64,000 bases of DNA from Paenibacillus sp. FSL H7-0331 (GTDB taxonomy: Bacteria > Bacillota > Bacilli > Paenibacillales > NBRC-103111). Location of the stretch: NCBI RefSeq assembly GCF_001956045.1, contig NZ_MRTH01000021.1:1-64000 (forward strand), read 5' to 3'. Positions 27,516 to 35,812 of the stretch are shown here, piece after piece; position 1 is the stretch's first letter, and the number at the start of each line of letters is the position of its first letter. The notes under the pieces are model-generated. The model was given only the letters and a program-made list of their open reading frames with translations, did not search any database and was not told where the DNA came from. The position numbers and the translations under genes were made by a program.

Positions 27516-30500
27516 ATGAATAGAAGAATTACGCTGTTTTCACTACTTGTTGTATGTTTCATGCTAGCTGTAACAAGTATTCCCGTATATGCGGCTAATG
27601 CCGGCGTTCTGAAGGTTGAAGATGTGGTTACCAACATTTTCGATCCCGTGAAAGATAGTGGCGATACCGGCGATCATGTTCATGGCTCCAGTATTGTGGA
27701 ACTGCCCAATGGAGAGCTGCTTTCGGTATGGTTTCAAGGCAACGGTGAGCGGGATGCGACAACGACAAGAATTATGGGAGCCCGATCATTGGATGGTGGG
27801 AAAACGTGGAAAACTCCGTTTGTCGTGGAGGATGCACAAGGGATAGCTGATATTAATCCTGTTGTTTATATGGATTCCGGAGATCGGCTGTGGTTCTTTT
27901 GGTACCCTGTGCTCGCAGGCAAATGGTCGACCTCACAAACCCGATATGCGTATGCCGAAAAAGGAAGTTATGAGTATGATCAAATCGGTAACAAGAAGCC
28001 GGTATGGACTTTTTCCGAAGTGATTAATGTAAAAATAGGGATGAATATTGGGGATGTGGTTAATCCGAATAGCCCCGATGATTATATCAGTCCCCGATTG
28101 CAAAAAGGGTTCGTCAACACGCTAAAGGCAAAATTTGAAGAGCAAAAAGCATACATTTTTAAGCCCATTGAACAAGGCGGAGCCGGTGTAAGTCAAAGGG
28201 TGAAGGGTGCCGAGTTCGATGCGCTTGTAACAGAAGTGATGCAATTGTCTGGTGGGGACCCGAACAAATATTTATATGCTCCAACCGTGGCCGATTCGAT
28301 CTGGAAAGGTCGCTCAGGATATCCTCTCGCCCGCCGTATTGGCTGGCAAACCAAGGATAAGCCTTATGTGATTCCACTTGATGGAGGCAAGGTGCGTATG
28401 ATCTTGCCGTTATACTCCGATACCATGGAGACCAGCATCATGGCGATCACGGAATATAATCCCGCTCAACCGCTGGAGGACAATTCTATTCACTGGGAAT
28501 TTAGCGAGCCCATTGTAGGCGTCGCCAACATTCAGGCTACGATGGCCCAAAGAAAGGACGGAACCTTGGTAGCCTATATGAGAGATAATGGTCCGCGACC
28601 TTATCGAGTATTGTATGCGGAATCCAAGGATGGCGGGTTTACTTGGACCATTGCCAAAGATGTCGCCGAGCTGCAGGACCCAGGCGTTGGCCACGATTTG
28701 CTTCAGCTGAAAAACGGCAATTGGGTGTTTGTCCATGTGGATACGGAATCAACCAGAAACACATTGGCTGTAGCGCTATCCGATGATGAAGGTAAAACCT
28801 GGAAATACAGAAGACATCTGGTTATCGATACGAGAGCGAATTTAGGAAGCTATCATTATCCTGCGGTGACACAAGGTAAGAATGGAGATATCCTCGTTAC
28901 GTTTAGCCGTTTTTTTACGGGAGATGATCGTAACGCTTCAGGAGAATCCTTAGCTTCTTACAAAAATATTGTGTTCTCCAGATTGACCGAGGACTGGATT
29001 AAGCAAGGCGATTGGACAAATCCGGCTAACAAGCTTGTTCGCGAGTATGAGAGCATCGACCGTGACATTGCCGTCCCTGCCTCATTCAACATCAATACCG
29101 CTTCGGATAGTGCGATCAAGGCTATTCTGCCTTCCACTATTAAAGCATACCTGACTTACGAGAAAGGTGCAGCGAATGCCACATTGCCTTATGTAGACCT
29201 GCCTGTTAATTGGGACCTGAATGCAGTAAAAACGAATTATAAGTTAAACACGTATATTAGTAATAATTTAAATGGCACGGTAGATGAAACCCGATTGCCT
29301 GCAGGAATTACAAGTGAGATGCTGCCCGTCTTTAAACCTTCACTAAAAGCGTATTTCTACAATGATAGCTCAGCCGTCGCAGCAACTGGCGTGTCATTGG
29401 ATAATAATACGATTAGCTTGGTGAAAAGCCAATCTGCCATAGTGAAGGCTACCGTATCTCCAAGCAACGCAAGTAACAAAACCGTACTGTGGAGTACCAG
29501 CGATGCTAATGTCGCTACGGTCAGTAATGGAATCGTAACGGCTTCAGGCAAAGGGACGGCTGTTATTACAGCGCAAACACTGGATGGCGGCTTGAAGGCA
29601 ATAGCTACCGTAGAAGTTAAGATTGCCGCAGCAACCATCAACTTGGACCCGAGCGAGCTCAGCTTATTTGCTGGACAGACAGCTGTATTGAAGGCTACCG
29701 TATCTCCTGACGACACAAGCTCCAAAACCTTGGTATGGAGTACCAGTGATCCCAATGTCGCTACGGTTAACGACGGAACTGTGACAGCCGTGAACAAAGG
29801 AAATGCCATTATTACGGTACAAACAGTTGATGGCGCTATAAAGGCAACCGCTATCGTAGAAGTTAAAATCGCGGCAGTAAAAATTTCCTTAGACCCAAGT
29901 GAAATCAGCTTATTTGCTGGACAGTCAGCTGTATTGAAGGCTACCGTATCTCCTGGCGATTCAAGCTCTACATCTTTGATCTGGGATACAAGCGACGCCA
30001 ATGTCGCAACGGTTAGCGATGGAATCGTAACGGCTGTAGGCAAAGGATCCGCCGTTATTACGGTACAGACACTGGATGGCAGCATCAAGGCAACAGCTGC
30101 CGTAGAAGTTAAAATCGCGGCAGCAAAAGTCTCCTTGGACCCAAGTGAGCTTAACCTACTTGCAGGCCAAACAGCTGTCTTGAAGGCTACCATATCTCCT
30201 GACGATACAAGCTCTAAAGCCTTAGTCTGGAGCACCAGCGATGCCTCTGTCGCTACGGTTAGCGACGACGGAACTGTGACAGCCGTTAACAGAGGAAATG
30301 CCATTATTACAGCCGCGGCACAGGATGGTAGTCTGGCAGCGGGTACAGCTGTTGTAACCGTGCGGTATCGCAGCAACAGCAGCAGTGGCAGCAGTGGCAG
30401 TGGTAGTAGTCCGAGCGGAACCACTGTTGTAACCACGCCAACGGATACCCCAGCAGATGAAACCAAGCAGCCTGACCCAACTGCAAACCAACAGCCTATT

Positions 30501-31043
30501 TTCAAAGATTTGATCGGCTATTCATGGGCGCAAGAAGCCATCCAAGCTCTAGCAAGCAAAGGGATTGTGAATGGAACCTCGGATCAAACCTTCGATCCAG
30601 GCAAAAACATTTCGAGGGCCGATATCTTGACGATGCTGGTAAGAGCATTGGGTTTAAAAGCAGCGTTTACCTCCAACTTTGATGATGTCAAAAAAGACGA
30701 TTATTTCTATGAAGCACTGGGGATATCGAAAGCTCTCGGGATTACAAACGGGGTTGGCGACAATAAATATCTTCCGAGTGAGGCTATTAGCAGACAAGAT
30801 TTGATGGTACTTATTGCAAGAGCTTTAAACACGACTCAACATGTAATTGCAAAAGGAACGATCAACGATTTGCAAGCTTTTACAGATGCTTCAAGTATTG
30901 CCGATTATGCGGTCGAGAGTATCGCTTCGCTTGTAAAAGCAGGGATTATCGAAGGCAGCGACAATATGATTAATCCTAACGGCAAAGCAACAAGGGCAGA
31001 GGTGGCTGCCATTATATTTAGAATCCTGAATCATCTCAAATAA
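27516..31043 (+). CDS. SLH-anchored surface BNR/sialidase-fold protein with four BIG2 domains
   Basis: 1175 aa from ATG at 27516 (AAAGGGGTAATGATA upstream), with signal peptide to about residue 27. Layout: BNR propeller with Asp boxes SLDGGKTW, SKDGGFTW and SDDEGKTW (about 40-520); a linker; four BIG2 repeats of 82 residues each (about 620-950); a Ser/Gly then Pro/Thr-rich hinge; and three SLH domains (about 995-1175) for binding secondary cell-wall polymer. It is the cell-bound counterpart of the preceding gene and probably in the same operon. It likely acts on host or plant glycans at the surface. The BIG2 units are very similar at DNA level, indicating recent duplication. Confidence 0.88.
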   Translation: MNRRITLFSLLVVCFMLAVTSIPVYAANAGVLKVEDVVTNIFDPVKDSGDTGDHVHGSSIVELPNGELLSVWFQGNGERDATTTRIMGARSLDGGKTWKTPFVVEDAQGIADINPVVYMDSGDRLWFFWYPVLAGKWSTSQTRYAYAEKGSYEYDQIGNKKPVWTFSEVINVKIGMNIGDVVNPNSPDDYISPRLQKGFVNTLKAKFEEQKAYIFKPIEQGGAGVSQRVKGAEFDALVTEVMQLSGGDPNKYLYAPTVADSIWKGRSGYPLARRIGWQTKDKPYVIPLDGGKVRMILPLYSDTMETSIMAITEYNPAQPLEDNSIHWEFSEPIVGVANIQATMAQRKDGTLVAYMRDNGPRPYRVLYAESKDGGFTWTIAKDVAELQDPGVGHDLLQLKNGNWVFVHVDTESTRNTLAVALSDDEGKTWKYRRHLVIDTRANLGSYHYPAVTQGKNGDILVTFSRFFTGDDRNASGESLASYKNIVFSRLTEDWIKQGDWTNPANKLVREYESIDRDIAVPASFNINTASDSAIKAILPSTIKAYLTYEKGAANATLPYVDLPVNWDLNAVKTNYKLNTYISNNLNGTVDETRLPAGITSEMLPVFKPSLKAYFYNDSSAVAATGVSLDNNTISLVKSQSAIVKATVSPSNASNKTVLWSTSDANVATVSNGIVTASGKGTAVITAQTLDGGLKAIATVEVKIAAATINLDPSELSLFAGQTAVLKATVSPDDTSSKTLVWSTSDPNVATVNDGTVTAVNKGNAIITVQTVDGAIKATAIVEVKIAAVKISLDPSEISLFAGQSAVLKATVSPGDSSSTSLIWDTSDANVATVSDGIVTAVGKGSAVITVQTLDGSIKATAAVEVKIAAAKVSLDPSELNLLAGQTAVLKATISPDDTSSKALVWSTSDASVATVSDDGTVTAVNRGNAIITAAAQDGSLAAGTAVVTVRYRSNSSSGSSGSGSSPSGTTVVTTPTDTPADETKQPDPTANQQPIFKDLIGYSWAQEAIQALASKGIVNGTSDQTFDPGKNISRADILTMLVRALGLKAAFTSNFDDVKKDDYFYEALGISKALGITNGVGDNKYLPSEAISRQDLMVLIARALNTTQHVIAKGTINDLQAFTDASSIADYAVESIASLVKAGIIEGSDNMINPNGKATRAEVAAIIFRILNHLK

Positions 31044-31055
31044 CACTTATAGAGG

Positions 31056-31226
31056 TAGTTCAAAAAGTCCCCTTTGATCACGAGGTCTCACTGGAAGCCT
31101 ACTCGGCATCGAATCTTGCATTCAGGATCGAAGTGCGGTGCTCATTTAGGTTTGCCTAAACTCTGCTCCTCCTTCTTCACCTTCTTGCAACATTCTCGGT
31201 GCTGAAAGGCGACATTTTGAACTCTT
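31056..31226. repeat. MITE-like element with 13-bp terminal inverted repeats
   Basis: AGTTCAAAAAGTC at 31057-31069 is mirrored at the other end by AGTTCAAAATGTC (read on the minus strand from about 31223), one mismatch apart. The inside (about 140 bp) has no coding frame. I recall similar short elements scattered in Paenibacillus genomes, so an interspersed non-autonomous element is likely, but copy number is unseen. Confidence 0.55.
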
Positions 31227-31238
31227 ACTTATATTGCA

Positions 31239-31272
31239 GGGGCCGTCTTCAGAACAATCTGGAGACGGCCCC
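31239..31272. terminator. Intrinsic terminator
   Basis: GGGGCCGTCTTCAG pairs with CTGGAGACGGCCCC over a 6-nt loop, followed on + by TTATTTATTA. It separates the convergent SLH-protein gene and the histidine kinase gene. The GC-rich 14-bp stem is strong; the T-tract is better on the + strand. Confidence 0.8.
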
Positions 31273-31279
31273 TTATTTA

Positions 31280-32800
31280 TTACGAAGCCCGAGGAAGCAG
31301 GAGCTGAAACGTCGTTCCCTGCGATGAGCTGTCCTTGAGGATCAGCTTACCGTCCATCGCAGTCGCCAGCATCTGACTTATCGTAAGCCCTAGGCCCAAA
31401 CCGCGCACTGCAAGCTTTTTGTTAGATCCTCGGTAGTATCGTTCATAAATGTTGACTTGCTCGTCGGCCGGTATGCCAGAACCGTTATCCGCTACCTGAA
31501 CCTCATACATCACGCTCGAATATTCCTGTAAGGAGACCGAAATGATACAATGCCCTTTGGCTGCTTGCCAGCTGTTATTTAGCAGATTAACAATAATTTG
31601 TTGAATACGTCCGGCATCACCACGGGAAATCAGCTCACGATTGGGTATATCGAACCGTATTTCCAGATCGTCTTCTTGGTGGATCAGGCTCCATTGATAT
31701 ACGATTTCTCCCAACAGCTTGCCCAGATCGATGGCTTCCGATTGATTACGTACATGACCGGATGCAAAAGCATTGAAATCCAGCAAGTCCGATACCATCC
31801 GTTCCAAGCGCTGCGTTTCTTTTAGCGAAATATCGAGAAATTCATCGGCCTCGTCTGCGGTTACGACTTGATCTTGAATCGCACGCAATAAACCTCGTAT
31901 CGAGGTAACCGGTGTTCTCAGCTCATGAGTTACCCCGGCCAGCAGCTCTGTGCGCAAATGCTCCAATTGCTCCAGCCTTGCAGCCATAGCATTAAAGTAG
32001 ACCAGAAGCTCATGAATCTCCTGCTCCTTGACGTTGTCCTGCAGCATCAACGTGTAATTGCCCGATTGGATTTGTTTAAATGCATTCACAACCGCATATA
32101 TGGGTTGTGATAATTTACGCAGCAGCAAATAAAGGATGAGCCAGCCGAGCAATCCTGATATGAGGAGCAGAGAGGTGATCAATCCATACTGCTGGCTAAT
32201 ATCGGTTAGCTCTATCTTGGCATAAGAAACGGCGATCGATCCAATAACCGAATTCGATCTGTAGATAGGGGTAACAATCGTATATTGGTTGCCGATATTG
32301 CTCACAATGACCCGGTCTGCAAGTGGCGGTGGAGATGGAAAAGCCGGATCAGCTCCAGAAGCTCCTGGCATATTGTTCGGGGTGTTTGAGGGTGCAGCCA
32401 GTTGCCCCGTATTAGGCATGGGGGGTGGGGGCGGCGGATTCCCGCCTTCTTGAGCGGGTGGTCCCGCATCGAGAGGTGCAGATTTATAGAACAATGCACT
32501 GCCCGATTGGTTGAATACCGTTAAACCGAATTGTCCGGGAAGCTTGTATTTTCTTTGGTTCAGATCAATCCACTTATAGAACTGCTCGGGTATGACAATT
32601 TGCCCGTTATCGCTTGTAACATAATCCGCTGCCTGTTGTGAAAAGTTCTGGATATTGTCCAATCGACTGGTCAGAGCTTCATGCTGAAGCCACAAAACCG
32701 ATGCGACTCCAATGATGAGCAAACCGATAAATAAAGTCAGAACATAACGCAGCGTCCAGTATCGGAGCAGCGTGCTTCGTTTAGGTTGTCTGGTTGGCAT
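31280..32800 (-). CDS. Membrane sensor histidine kinase with proline-rich extracellular loop
   Basis: 506 aa from ATG at 32800, overlapping the response regulator stop by 20 bp; an upstream ATG at 32839 is possible. Two membrane helices (about 15-38 and 205-228) flank an extracellular domain with a run of six prolines (GGNPPPPPPMPN) and further Pro/Ala-rich sequence. HAMP, HisKA (phospho-acceptor about His292 in GVTHELRTP) and HATPase_c (NNSWQAA, DNGSGIP, RGLGLGLTIS) follow. It is the partner of the adjacent OmpR-type regulator. The signal is unknown, but a proline-rich secreted protein is encoded just upstream on the same strand. Confidence 0.92.
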   Translation of the reverse strand: MPTRQPKRSTLLRYWTLRYVLTLFIGLLIIGVASVLWLQHEALTSRLDNIQNFSQQAADYVTSDNGQIVIPEQFYKWIDLNQRKYKLPGQFGLTVFNQSGSALFYKSAPLDAGPPAQEGGNPPPPPPMPNTGQLAAPSNTPNNMPGASGADPAFPSPPPLADRVIVSNIGNQYTIVTPIYRSNSVIGSIAVSYAKIELTDISQQYGLITSLLLISGLLGWLILYLLLRKLSQPIYAVVNAFKQIQSGNYTLMLQDNVKEQEIHELLVYFNAMAARLEQLEHLRTELLAGVTHELRTPVTSIRGLLRAIQDQVVTADEADEFLDISLKETQRLERMVSDLLDFNAFASGHVRNQSEAIDLGKLLGEIVYQWSLIHQEDDLEIRFDIPNRELISRGDAGRIQQIIVNLLNNSWQAAKGHCIISVSLQEYSSVMYEVQVADNGSGIPADEQVNIYERYYRGSNKKLAVRGLGLGLTISQMLATAMDGKLILKDSSSQGTTFQLLLPRAS

Positions 32801-33470
32801 AGAACTGGTACCCCGTTCCCCGCAGTGTCCGAATTTCACCTTCTTCCGGAGACATATGAAGCAGCGCCTGCCGCAGACGTTTGATGGCGTGATCCACCGC
32901 GCGGTCGCTCCCCTCGTAGTCTATCCCCCATACCCGTTCGATGAGCTGCTCACGACTAAAGATTTGGTTCGGATGCTCCGCTAGAAAAAGCAGCACCGCC
33001 AAGTCCTTGGGCGTCAGTGACAAGCTTACTCCGTTCAAATAGACAGTTCGCGACTTGAAATGGATTCTCAGACTGCCGTAATGCTTCTGATCCTCTGCAA
33101 TCAAGGCATGTGAAGGTCTGCGCAGCACAGCGTGGATTCTGGCTACGACTTCTTCCGGCTCAAACGGCTTCGTCATATAATCGTCGGCTCCGCTGTTCAA
33201 CCCGGCAAGGCGATCACCTATGTCTCCTCTGGCCGTTAACATAATGACAGGGCAAGCGTTACGGCTTCGTACCTCGCGAAGTACCTCCCATCCGTCCATT
33301 CCCGGCAGCATCACATCCAGTAAGATCAGTACAGGCTGAACGGTTCCAAGCTGATCGACTGCCTCATCGCCCCGACTGAAGACGACACAATCATAACCTG
33401 CCTTTTTTATATAAGCAGACAGCACCCGAGAAATGGCGGGCTCATCTTCCACAATCATGATGGTTTTCAT
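32781..33470 (-). CDS. OmpR/PhoB-family response regulator
   Basis: 229 aa from ATG at 33470, with ribosome site AAGGAGTCTTGCT; the open frame further upstream lacks a site. The receiver domain has the acidic pair in VEDEP, the phosphorylation site Asp52 (LILLDVMLPGMDGW) and the switch residues in MLTARGD and YMTKPFEPEE. A winged-helix Trans_reg_C domain (about 130-225) binds DNA. It is co-transcribed with the overlapping kinase gene downstream. A likely target is the proline-rich secreted protein gene upstream on the same strand, although this is inferred only from position. Confidence 0.95.
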   Translation of the reverse strand: MKTIMIVEDEPAISRVLSAYIKKAGYDCVVFSRGDEAVDQLGTVQPVLILLDVMLPGMDGWEVLREVRSRNACPVIMLTARGDIGDRLAGLNSGADDYMTKPFEPEEVVARIHAVLRRPSHALIAEDQKHYGSLRIHFKSRTVYLNGVSLSLTPKDLAVLLFLAEHPNQIFSREQLIERVWGIDYEGSDRAVDHAIKRLRQALLHMSPEEGEIRTLRGTGYQFYANQTT

Positions 33471-33573
33471 AGCAAGACTCCTTCTACCGTGAGAGTCATG
33501 AAGCAACTCTGTCTTTGAATATTTTAACACAAAAGGCCGATTGCAAGAGCTATAAATCGCAGCTTATTGACAT

Positions 33574-33622
33574 TATGGAATAAGGTTCATGTCATCAATG
33601 ATGGCAAGAACCTTATTCCATA
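33574..33622. terminator. Perfect 15-bp hairpin between secreted protein and regulator genes
   Basis: TATGGAATAAGGTTC (33574-33588) pairs perfectly with GAACCTTATTCCATA (33608-33622) around a 19-nt loop. It lies just downstream of the secreted protein gene on the minus strand. The expected T-run is missing on that strand, so it may be an mRNA-stabilising or regulatory hairpin and not a plain terminator. Confidence 0.5.
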
Positions 33623-33644
33623 TCCAAGTTTTCTTATTTCACAA

Positions 33645-34643
33645 CTATTGAATGGTAATAGCTGATATACTTCCATTTGTTGTGAAATCTTTGGTGTACG
33701 ATAAAGTAGCGGTTGCCGTTATTTTACCATTCGGTCCCATTACGGTGATCGTTGGATTTGAAGAATAGCCTGATCCCGGATTCGTAATCGTCACACCGGT
33801 CACAACACCGTCTGTTACATTAACCGTTGCCGTCGCTTGAGTCTTTGGCCATGTTCCGCCATTTCTACCGTTATAGCGATAATAGTTGGATACCTCATCC
33901 AATCGCTCATTGGTAATCCCATAGGGGGCCAGTACTTTAAGTAAGGCTGCCTTGTTTCGTTGAGCTTCATCGTCAGTTGGACCCCTATCCAATCCAGCAG
34001 GTGTCACGCCGCTGAATGCTTCTCTGAACACCTCTGTAGGAACCCCAAGAGCCGCAGCTATAAGCACAACCGGTCTACCTTTGTCCTGTGGATCTGTACT
34101 AAATCCCCCAGATATAACGACTGAATTCGCAGCTTGTTCAGGATTACTGCCACCAACTACAGGAGCTGGCTTATTTCCGCCAGCCGGGTCTGCTGGACCC
34201 TGTGTTCCTGGTGCTTCACCACGCTCTGGACGTGGGGCTGGCTTCTCCATGCCAGGCTCAGCCGGTATATTATTTGGTTTGTTGGATGTATGACCTTTAC
34301 CTTTGGGACGTGGAGGCGGTGTCAGTCCAAGCTCGTGAACTTTATCTCGATCCTTGTCGCCGATAGCTTTTACGATGTCCTTTAATTCCAAACCTTCCGT
34401 ATTTATAGCCAAATCTGCTGCGGTCTTCAGGATTGCTTCGGATTGGCCAGCCAACTGCTGCTGATAGGCTTCCAGAGCCTCATTGTTAGTCGGGGAAGCA
34501 CCTTCTTGGTGATGAGCGGAAGGCGGTGGCGGTGGTGGTGTAGACGCATTATCGGCATTATCCTTGGCTACTACCACGGCCCCACAAAAAATCGTCAGAG
34601 CCAGTGAGCTGATGAGTCCTATACTAATCATTGATTTTTTCAT
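33645..34643 (-). CDS. Proline-rich secreted protein of unknown function
   Basis: 332 aa from ATG at 34643 (ribosome site AGAGGAGCGAATTC), with a signal peptide ending near AVVVA-KD. After it come a hexaproline run (STPPPPPPSAHHQEG), a helical part, a second low-complexity Pro/Gly/Lys/Asn-rich stretch (about 120-170) and a C-terminal region with VTDGVVTGVTITNPGSGYSS, a motif seen in repetitive secreted proteins. I do not recognise the family. The hexaproline and NNxP-rich segments recall the extracellular domain of the neighbouring kinase, and the order secreted protein - regulator - kinase suggests a functional link. Confidence 0.75.
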   Translation of the reverse strand: MKKSMISIGLISSLALTIFCGAVVVAKDNADNASTPPPPPPSAHHQEGASPTNNEALEAYQQQLAGQSEAILKTAADLAINTEGLELKDIVKAIGDKDRDKVHELGLTPPPRPKGKGHTSNKPNNIPAEPGMEKPAPRPERGEAPGTQGPADPAGGNKPAPVVGGSNPEQAANSVVISGGFSTDPQDKGRPVVLIAAALGVPTEVFREAFSGVTPAGLDRGPTDDEAQRNKAALLKVLAPYGITNERLDEVSNYYRYNGRNGGTWPKTQATATVNVTDGVVTGVTITNPGSGYSSNPTITVMGPNGKITATATLSYTKDFTTNGSISAITIQ

Positions 34644-34745
34644 TGAATTCGCTCCTCTTTTTTTGAAATTGTTTCTTACAACTTCAATATAAAGGGCTAA
34701 TGTGGCAGCAAGATGGTAGAAACCACACAATCGCATATATTTTAT

Positions 34746-34807
34746 AAGAAAACCTCTATCGAGGCCTTTCAAAGATGAGCGACCGCGGTTCAGAGGTAGG
34801 TTTTCTT
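34746..34807. repeat. Inverted repeat upstream of the secreted protein gene
   Basis: AAGAAAACCTCT (34746-34757) is mirrored by AGAGGTAGGTTTTCTT (34792-34807) around about 34 nt. It lies about 100 bp upstream of the secreted protein start, with a T-rich continuation on the minus strand (TTTTCTTATAAAA). It could be a second terminator or a leader attenuator. Confidence 0.4.
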
Positions 34808-34865
34808 GAAACATAAGAATATTCAGCTCTGCTGAAAACTTAGAAATTCTGATATTATAATTGGC

Positions 34866-34888
34866 AAAAAACATGCATTGCTGCATGT
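34866..34888 (-). terminator. Intrinsic terminator after the metallophosphoesterase gene
   Basis: On the minus strand ACATGCA-GCAA-TGCATGT is followed by six Ts. It ends the ABC transporter/metallophosphoesterase operon about 45 bp after its last stop codon. Confidence 0.75.
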
Positions 34889-34932
34889 CTTCTCATTTTA
34901 TTATGGTTCTGAATACACACCCTGCATGGAAA

Positions 34933-35763
34933 TCAGTTATCGCTGAATACAACGCGTAAATACCCGTCTGCTTCTTCACCATATGCCTCCAGCACAGGAG
35001 TCAAGCCAGGTATCTTCGTAATAAAAAGTTCAATATGATCGGCTAAATCGGTCTGGTCAATCGTAATCAGCTCAATGTAAATCTCTTTTTCATTAAGCTC
35101 AACTCTCCGATAAGCAGGGACATCCAGGCAGGCCGCGGTCTGAATAAAATACCACCCCTCCTGCTGCACGATCGAATTCACATGGTTATGTCCACAAAAA
35201 TAGAAGCCGGGACCTTGTTTCTTATTCAGGACCTCTATCATATTCACTTGCGGATCAATCGACATCTTTTCCTCGGTTGATCGCGCAGTTGTGCCATATA
35301 CGGGATGGTGAGCGAACACAAGCACAGGTTTATTTCCTGACTCTTCGAGCTTGGCTTGCAGCCACTCCAGCTGTTCCGCATCTATTTCTCCGCCCCAATC
35401 ATCCCGGTTCATTTCTTTCGTCGTGTCCAGAAAAAGCAGCAGAGCCTCTTCACTATCAATGGCATGGTATCGCTGCTGCTTGGTAATCGCCACAACCTCA
35501 GCTTTGGGCAGCAAATAAGTGTCATGGTTGCCAAGTACATGGATAAGGCTGCGTCCATCGTTGTTAATCCGATTGAAAACATAGTCAAACTCTTCTGGCA
35601 TTCCTTCATGCGTTAGGTCACCTATGGAAATATGGAACTGTGAATCCTCTCGTACGAAATGTTCGAGTATGTCCGCATATACCTTATCTCTGGCCTCCAG
35701 CATTTCCACAGTACCATTTTCCATGAAACAATAATGCAAGTCACCCATCACATTCAATCGCAT
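34933..35763 (-). CDS. Calcineurin-like metallophosphoesterase
   Basis: 276 aa from ATG at 35763 with AGGAGG 10 nt upstream. The five metal-binding blocks are present in order: GDLHY (Asp-x-His), GDLTHEG, LGNHD, FAHHP and FCGHNHV. There is no signal peptide, so it acts in the cytoplasm, probably on a phosphomono- or phosphodiester. It is the last gene of an operon after an ABC importer (about 50-bp gap), which suggests that the imported compound is its substrate, as with GpdQ/CpdA-type diesterases. The exact substrate is unknown. Confidence 0.9.
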   Translation of the reverse strand: MRLNVMGDLHYCFMENGTVEMLEARDKVYADILEHFVREDSQFHISIGDLTHEGMPEEFDYVFNRINNDGRSLIHVLGNHDTYLLPKAEVVAITKQQRYHAIDSEEALLLFLDTTKEMNRDDWGGEIDAEQLEWLQAKLEESGNKPVLVFAHHPVYGTTARSTEEKMSIDPQVNMIEVLNKKQGPGFYFCGHNHVNSIVQQEGWYFIQTAACLDVPAYRRVELNEKEIYIELITIDQTDLADHIELFITKIPGLTPVLEAYGEEADGYLRVVFSDN

Positions 35764-35812
35764 ACATATCAAACCTCCTCTAATACAAGGTATACATCAG
35801 CTAGAAGTACCT

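Noticed and set aside
30366..30505. Long antisense reading frames opposite the BIG2/SLH region
   Set aside because: They arise from the codon bias and repetition of the + strand gene and have no ribosome site or recognisable product.
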